Positions 42,143 to 46,086 of a DNA stretch of 46,086 nucleotides are shown piece by piece. The position numbers were made by a program, and so were the translations under genes. The notes below the pieces were generated by a model. That model had not been told where the DNA came from, searched no databases, and saw nothing but the letters and a program-made list of their open reading frames with translations. Source of the stretch: Flavobacterium sp. 9AF (lineage in GTDB: Bacteria; Bacteroidota; Bacteroidia; Flavobacteriales; Flavobacteriaceae); the NCBI RefSeq assembly GCF_902506265.1, contig NZ_LR733556.1, forward strand, positions 1,982,635 to 2,028,720, written 5' to 3'. The number at the start of each line of letters is the position of its first letter. The stretch's first letter is position 1.

Positions 42143-42174
42143 TTTTGTATCTTTACCTAAATAAAACATTCCAA

Positions 42175-42714
42175 ATGAGCATACAAAAACCTTTCAATTT
42201 AAACCAATGGATTGAAGAAAATAGAGCATTACTAAAACCTCCCGTAGGCAATAAAAATTTATATGTCGATTCAGGTGATTATATTGTAATGATTGTAGCT
42301 GGGCCTAATGCACGAAAAGATTATCATTATAATGAGACTGAAGAATTATTCTATCAATTAGAAGGTGAAATAACCGTTTATGTGCAAGACGAAGGTCAAA
42401 AAAAGGCCATGACTTTAAAAGCGGGTGACATGTATTTACATCCTGCTAAAGTGCCACATTCCCCTAATCGATCAGCAGGTTCAATTGGTTTAGTAATCGA
42501 AAGAAAACGCAATCATTTACCTGTAAAAGATGGATTACTTTGGTTTTGCGACAATTGCAACCACAAACTTCATGAAGTTTATTTTGAATTAAACAATATT
42601 GAAGTAGATTTTTTAAAACACTTCAATCATTTTTATAATTCTGAATCCTTACGCACCTGTTCAAAATGTGGTACTGTTATGGAAACCGATCCTCGTTTTG
42701 TAACGGAAGAGTAA
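42175..42714 (+). CDS. haaO: 3-hydroxyanthranilate 3,4-dioxygenase
   Basis: This enzyme opens the ring of 3-hydroxyanthranilate in the kynurenine route of tryptophan breakdown and NAD synthesis. The 179-residue cupin starts at ATG 42175 (MSIQKPFNL); an upstream in-frame extension is rejected. Iron ligands H51, E57 and H95 fall at the positions of the bacterial enzyme. The C-terminal CDNC and CSKC pairs form the rubredoxin-like second iron site. No other kynurenine genes are in the window; the next gene encodes an aldehyde dehydrogenase. Confidence 0.95.
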   Translation: MSIQKPFNLNQWIEENRALLKPPVGNKNLYVDSGDYIVMIVAGPNARKDYHYNETEELFYQLEGEITVYVQDEGQKKAMTLKAGDMYLHPAKVPHSPNRSAGSIGLVIERKRNHLPVKDGLLWFCDNCNHKLHEVYFELNNIEVDFLKHFNHFYNSESLRTCSKCGTVMETDPRFVTEE

Positions 42715-42870
42715 AAGCTAATTCCTGCTATTCAGTTTAGTTTTCTCGGCTAAATTTTGGTTTTTAAACCTTAAAATGAGCTTCTTTGGTCGCTTTTTTA
42801 AGGTAAAAAACCGAAAAGATAGCCTTCAAAAAGCTATCCTTTCTATCAGGGCTAAAAATTCAAATCAATT
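42715..42870. repeat. Imperfect stem-rich intergenic repeat between haaO and the dehydrogenase gene
   Basis: The 201-base gap holds GCTAATTCCTGCTATTCAG at 42717-42735 and, near its other end, AGATAGC/GCTATCT-like hairpin arms (42819-42837) with ATCAGGGCT at 42845-42853. The ends are roughly inverted. It resembles intergenic repeats I have met in Flavobacterium, but this was not verified. No gene is seen in it. Confidence 0.4.
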
Positions 42871-42915
42871 TCATACATTTGTAAAAATTTAACAAAAACA
42901 CGTAAAAAAGTTACA

Positions 42916-44469
42916 ATGTCAACAATAGCACAACAGTTTGGAATGCAAGAAGCATTGGAAATATTAGGCGTTAAAGCGACTAATTTAGGAACTTCTACAG
43001 GAAGCGAATGGTTTTCAAATGGAACTATCATTGAGAGTTATTCACCTGTAGACGGACAATTAATTGGAAAAGTACAAACTACTACAAAAGAAGATTACGA
43101 ACGTGTCATGCAAAAAGCATCTGAAGCTTTCAAAACTTTCAGAGCGATGCCAGCACCTCAACGAGGAGAAATTGTTCGTCAATTTGGAAATAAATTAAGA
43201 GAATTAAAAGAACCACTTGGAAAATTGGTGTCTTATGAAATGGGTAAATCTTTACAAGAAGGTTATGGAGAAGTTCAAGAAATGATCGATATCTGTGACT
43301 TTGCAGTAGGTTTATCACGCCAATTAAACGGACAAGTAATTCCATCGGAAAGACCAGGTCACGTCATGCGTGAACAATGGCATCCTATTGGAATTGTAGG
43401 TATTATTTCAGCATTCAACTTTCCAGTAGCTGTTTGGTCTTGGAACACGGCTTTAGCATGGATTTGTGGTGATGTCTGTGTTTGGAAAGCTTCTGAAAAG
43501 GCACCTTTATGTTCTATCGCTTGTCAAAATATTATCGCAGGAATCTTAAAAGAAAATAATTTACCGGAAGGTATTTCATGTATTATCAACGGAGATTATA
43601 CTGTGGGTGAAATGATGACAGCAGACACACGTATTCCTTTAGTTTCTGCTACCGGTTCTACTAGAATGGGAAGAATTGTAGGAGCAAAAGTAGCAGAACG
43701 TTTTGGTAAATCCTTATTAGAATTAGGTGGAAACAACGCTATAATTATTACTCCAACTGCCGATTTAAAAGTAGTGGTGCCTGGAGCTGTTTTTGGAGCT
43801 GTTGGTACTTGTGGACAACGTTGTACCTCAACCAGACGTTTAATTATTCATGAATCGGTTTACGATACAGTTCGTGATGCCATTGTAGGAGCTTACAAAC
43901 AAATTAAAATTGGTAACCCATTAGATGAAAAAAATCATGTGGGTCCATTAATTGATAAAGATGCCGTTAACACCTATTTAGCAGCGATTGAAAAAGCGAA
44001 ATCAGAAGGTGGAAAAGTATTAGTTGAAGGCGGTGTGCTTTCTGGTAACGGTTATGAAAGTGGTTGTTATGTAAAACCGGCTATCATTGAAGCAGAAAAT
44101 CATTTTGAAATTGTACAACACGAAACCTTTGCACCGGTTTTATACTTAATGAAATACAGTGGCGAAATAGAAAATGCCATCGATTTACAAAATGGTGTGG
44201 CACAAGGCTTGTCTTCGTCCATCATGACCAATAGTATGAAAGAAGCCGAAAAATTCTTGTCATTTGCAGGTTCAGACTGTGGAATTGCGAATGTGAACAT
44301 TGGTACTTCAGGAGCTGAGATTGGTGGTGCTTTTGGTGGAGAAAAAGAAACGGGTGGTGGAAGAGAGTCAGGTTCAGATGCTTGGAAAGTATACATGAGA
44401 AGACAAACCAATACCGTAAATTATTCCGATCAATTACCATTAGCTCAAGGAATTAAATTCGATTTATAA
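42916..44469 (+). CDS. amaB: Antiquitin-type aldehyde dehydrogenase (aminoadipate semialdehyde)
   Basis: This 517-residue NAD-dependent aldehyde dehydrogenase has the catalytic C303 in GQRCTS, the general base Glu in LELGGNN near residue 273, and the cofactor motif ISAFNFPVAVWSWN. The C-terminal part, with GSDCGIANVNI, GAEIGGAFGGEKETGGG and ESGSDAWKVYMRR, is diagnostic of ALDH7 (antiquitin). This class oxidises alpha-aminoadipic semialdehyde in lysine breakdown. It follows haaO, yet the sequence does not look like the ALDH8-type 2-aminomuconate enzyme. The two genes are separated by a 201-base repeat region, so a shared pathway is not certain. Confidence 0.9.
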   Translation: MSTIAQQFGMQEALEILGVKATNLGTSTGSEWFSNGTIIESYSPVDGQLIGKVQTTTKEDYERVMQKASEAFKTFRAMPAPQRGEIVRQFGNKLRELKEPLGKLVSYEMGKSLQEGYGEVQEMIDICDFAVGLSRQLNGQVIPSERPGHVMREQWHPIGIVGIISAFNFPVAVWSWNTALAWICGDVCVWKASEKAPLCSIACQNIIAGILKENNLPEGISCIINGDYTVGEMMTADTRIPLVSATGSTRMGRIVGAKVAERFGKSLLELGGNNAIIITPTADLKVVVPGAVFGAVGTCGQRCTSTRRLIIHESVYDTVRDAIVGAYKQIKIGNPLDEKNHVGPLIDKDAVNTYLAAIEKAKSEGGKVLVEGGVLSGNGYESGCYVKPAIIEAENHFEIVQHETFAPVLYLMKYSGEIENAIDLQNGVAQGLSSSIMTNSMKEAEKFLSFAGSDCGIANVNIGTSGAEIGGAFGGEKETGGGRESGSDAWKVYMRRQTNTVNYSDQLPLAQGIKFDL

Positions 44470-44492
44470 TTCAACATATAAATTACAATGAG

Positions 44493-44522
44493 AAAACCCC
44501 AGTAACTATTTACTGGGGTTAT
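44493..44522. terminator. Bidirectional terminator between convergent genes
   Basis: The stem AACCCCAGTA/TACTGGGGTT with a short loop lies between the dehydrogenase stop (44469) and the DUF5995 stop (44528). Confidence 0.88.
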
Positions 44523-44527
44523 TAATT

Positions 44528-45298
44528 TTATATCACACTCCTTAATTTATCAATTTTACTTTTGATAGATCCTACTTCAAACAATCGCAACAATTTAAAA
44601 ATTAAAGAAGGAATAAAACCCGCATTGGTAATTAAATCTGCTATTTTAGTAACTTTTTGATCCCTAATTAAAATTTGTTCTTGTAATTGAGAGGTATCTA
44701 ATGGTGCAAGTTGAACTGCAAATTTCCAAGCGCCATTTCTCGCTTCCTGCATACTAAAATCAATTAAAAAAGTATCAACATTTCTTGTCTTTTTTAAAAT
44801 CCATTTCATAAAAGGCCATACATCAGAAAGTGCAGTTTCTACATTCCCTACCAAGGATGATAAAATATGATTTATCATATTAAAATCGGCTTCTAAATCG
44901 TGTATTTCGTCACCTGGTGCCACTTGTGCTGCTGCAATACTTAAATCTAAATTAATATGAGCGTTCATACCTAATAACAAATGTTGCAGTAATACAATCC
45001 AAAAATCGGTTGCATATTCAAATGCTACTTGCCAAGAAGTGGAAGGTTTCAATCCCCATTTGTACTCATAATAAGCAGCTATGTAACGGTTTGCAAAGAT
45101 AACATCGAGTTTTTCCATTCTCGGTCCATTTTGAAACATTCCATTAGCAATCCCTTCTTTTACCTTTTCAGTTACTTTACAATACAAAACAGCAAAGTAA
45201 CCCATCGTACTTTTTTTAATTAAAGCATCATCAATAATTTCATTTAAAATCAAAATGACCTCATCAATTGTATTCGCTTGTGGTATTTGTTGTGACAT
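44528..45298 (-). CDS. DUF5995 family protein
   Basis: This 256-residue, largely helical cytoplasmic protein matches DUF5995, with ANRYIAAYYEYKWG near residue 70, LLQHLLLGMNAHINLDL near residue 105 and DFNMINHIL near 137. The conserved His residues in the central HINLDL block could bind a metal, but no function is known. It has its own terminator and is divergent from the next membrane methyltransferase gene. Confidence 0.88.
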   Translation of the reverse strand: MSQQIPQANTIDEVILILNEIIDDALIKKSTMGYFAVLYCKVTEKVKEGIANGMFQNGPRMEKLDVIFANRYIAAYYEYKWGLKPSTSWQVAFEYATDFWIVLLQHLLLGMNAHINLDLSIAAAQVAPGDEIHDLEADFNMINHILSSLVGNVETALSDVWPFMKWILKKTRNVDTFLIDFSMQEARNGAWKFAVQLAPLDTSQLQEQILIRDQKVTKIADLITNAGFIPSLIFKLLRLFEVGSIKSKIDKLRSVI

Positions 45299-45360
45299 GT
45301 TGTTTATTTTTAGGCAAAATACTGCTTTTTATCCAATCGTTCAATATCAAAATATATTTT

Positions 45361-45368
45361 TATATTTG
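45361..45368 (+). promoter_or_regulatory. -7 box for the methyltransferase gene
   Basis: TATATTTG matches TAnnTTTG, 20 bases before the ATG at 45389. No -33 element is clear. Confidence 0.45.
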
Positions 45369-45388
45369 GGCCAATTATTAATATTATT

Positions 45389-46086
45389 ATGGCATTACAA
45401 GAAGAATTTGCAAAGCAAGGAATTTGGTTATTTAGATATAGAGGTGTTTTGCCTGTAATTATTTTAATAATAGGAGGATTACTTTTTTTACAAACAGAAC
45501 TACATCCTGAAACATTTGCTTTAAAGAAAACGGTTTATGAAATTTATTATGAAATGTTTTGTTTAGTAGTAAGTTTATTAGGATTATTCATTCGAATTTT
45601 AGTGATTGGGTTTGTACCCAAAAACACTTCTGGAAGAACAGTTGAAAAGCAAGTAGCTGATAGTTTAAACACAACAGGAATGTATTCTTTAGTTAGACAT
45701 CCATTATACTTAGGGAATTATTTTATGTGGTTAGGGTTAGCCATGCTGCCTGGTAATTTCTGGTTTTTAGTTGCCTTTACATTTATGTATTGGGTTTACT
45801 ATGAAAGGATTATGTTTTCAGAAGAAAAATTTTTGCGTGGTAAATTTGGTGAAACTTATCTCACATGGTCAGAAAAAGTTCCTGCATTTGTTCCTGATTT
45901 TAAAAATTATAAAAAGCCAAATCTCACTTTTAGTTGGAAAAAAGTAATTCGTAAAGAAATTACTGGAATTTTTCTATTATTTCTATTCTTTTTCTTTTTT
46001 GATTATTTAGGTGTTTTAACTAAAAACGAAACCAAACTTAACCCTTTTTTATTATATAGTTTAATTACTTTGACAATAGCTATAGT
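45389..46086 (+). CDS. ICMT/PEMT-family membrane methyltransferase (cut by window end)
   Basis: The gene starts at ATG 45389 and runs past the window end; 232 codons are visible. The N-terminus has two or more membrane helices (VLPVIILIIGGLLFL and others). The SAM-binding signature RHPLYLGNY near residue 110, followed by YYERIMFSEEKFL and a later KFGETYLTW, is typical of isoprenylcysteine/phospholipid methyltransferases. In Bacteroidota and spirochaetes, close relatives methylate the lipid A phosphate; that substrate is possible here but not proven. It is the last gene in the window. Confidence 0.85.
   Translation, partial: MALQEEFAKQGIWLFRYRGVLPVIILIIGGLLFLQTELHPETFALKKTVYEIYYEMFCLVVSLLGLFIRILVIGFVPKNTSGRTVEKQVADSLNTTGMYSLVRHPLYLGNYFMWLGLAMLPGNFWFLVAFTFMYWVYYERIMFSEEKFLRGKFGETYLTWSEKVPAFVPDFKNYKKPNLTFSWKKVIRKEITGIFLLFLFFFFFDYLGVLTKNETKLNPFLLYSLITLTIAI

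Noticed and set aside
42916..44469. 2-aminomuconate semialdehyde dehydrogenase because it follows haaO
   Set aside because: The C-terminal GAEIGGAFGGEK and SGSDAWK blocks are antiquitin (ALDH7) hallmarks.
1..46086. CRISPR arrays
   Set aside because: No regularly spaced direct repeats with unique spacers were seen; the repeats found are short, inverted and irregular.

Overview
The window is AT-rich chromosomal DNA from a member of the Bacteroidota, most likely a Flavobacteriaceae genus close to Flavobacterium. This rests on SusC/TonB-type receptors, DUF4175, DUF2480, DUF3078, DUF5689 and DUF5995 families, lipoproteins with short lipoboxes, and repeated promoters of the Bacteroidota form (TTG, about 19 bases, TAnnTTTG). 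No species can be named from the sequence alone.

Layout. 1-1000: the tail of an unknown gene, a tRNA-Cys with a partial copy of its 3' end 90 bases away, and folB. 955-10327: housekeeping genes glnS, an SPFH protein, two small envelope proteins, gltX and a very large DUF4175 protein. 10320-10439: the first 39 codons of ybeY, which then stops abruptly. 10416-18071: an accessory island of a 1178-residue carrier-like protein, an 853-residue toxin-like protein with a GNAT-like C-terminal domain, a 120-residue candidate immunity protein and a divergent LexA/CI-type self-cleaving regulator, ending in a 164-base inverted-repeat element. 18086-22574: an M1 peptidase, a subtilisin-like lipoprotein and a metallo-beta-lactamase-fold hydrolase. 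22679-30264: a complete SUF iron-sulfur cluster assembly set (sufA, sufB, a flavoprotein, sufC, an inserted four-helix-bundle gene, sufD, sufS, a lipoprotein, sufE, sufT). 30338-34685: an ABC exporter, DUF2480, DUF3078 and a coiled-coil protein. 34724-42095: hflX, then a TonB receptor with two lipoproteins, divergent from a secreted nuclease-like protein. 42175-46086: 3-hydroxyanthranilate dioxygenase, an antiquitin-type aldehyde dehydrogenase, DUF5995 and a membrane methyltransferase cut by the window end.

The most interesting part is the island in ybeY. It reads as a polymorphic-toxin locus without any recognised secretion parts: no signal peptides and no Rhs, PAAR, VgrG or contractile tail genes. 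The carrier gene has a near-consensus promoter with a GAAWATWTTC box in its spacer. The regulator promoter holds a second copy and the carrier leader a third, which suggests that one self-cleaving repressor controls both directions. An intrinsic terminator lies between carrier and toxin genes and would give more carrier than toxin. The toxin assignment is inference from architecture and motifs; no search was run.

The SUF locus is interrupted between sufC and sufD by a small four-helix-bundle gene bounded by inverted copies of a TTTCAAGTTTC repeat. Related or analogous repeats occur near folB/glnS and upstream of the ABC exporter.
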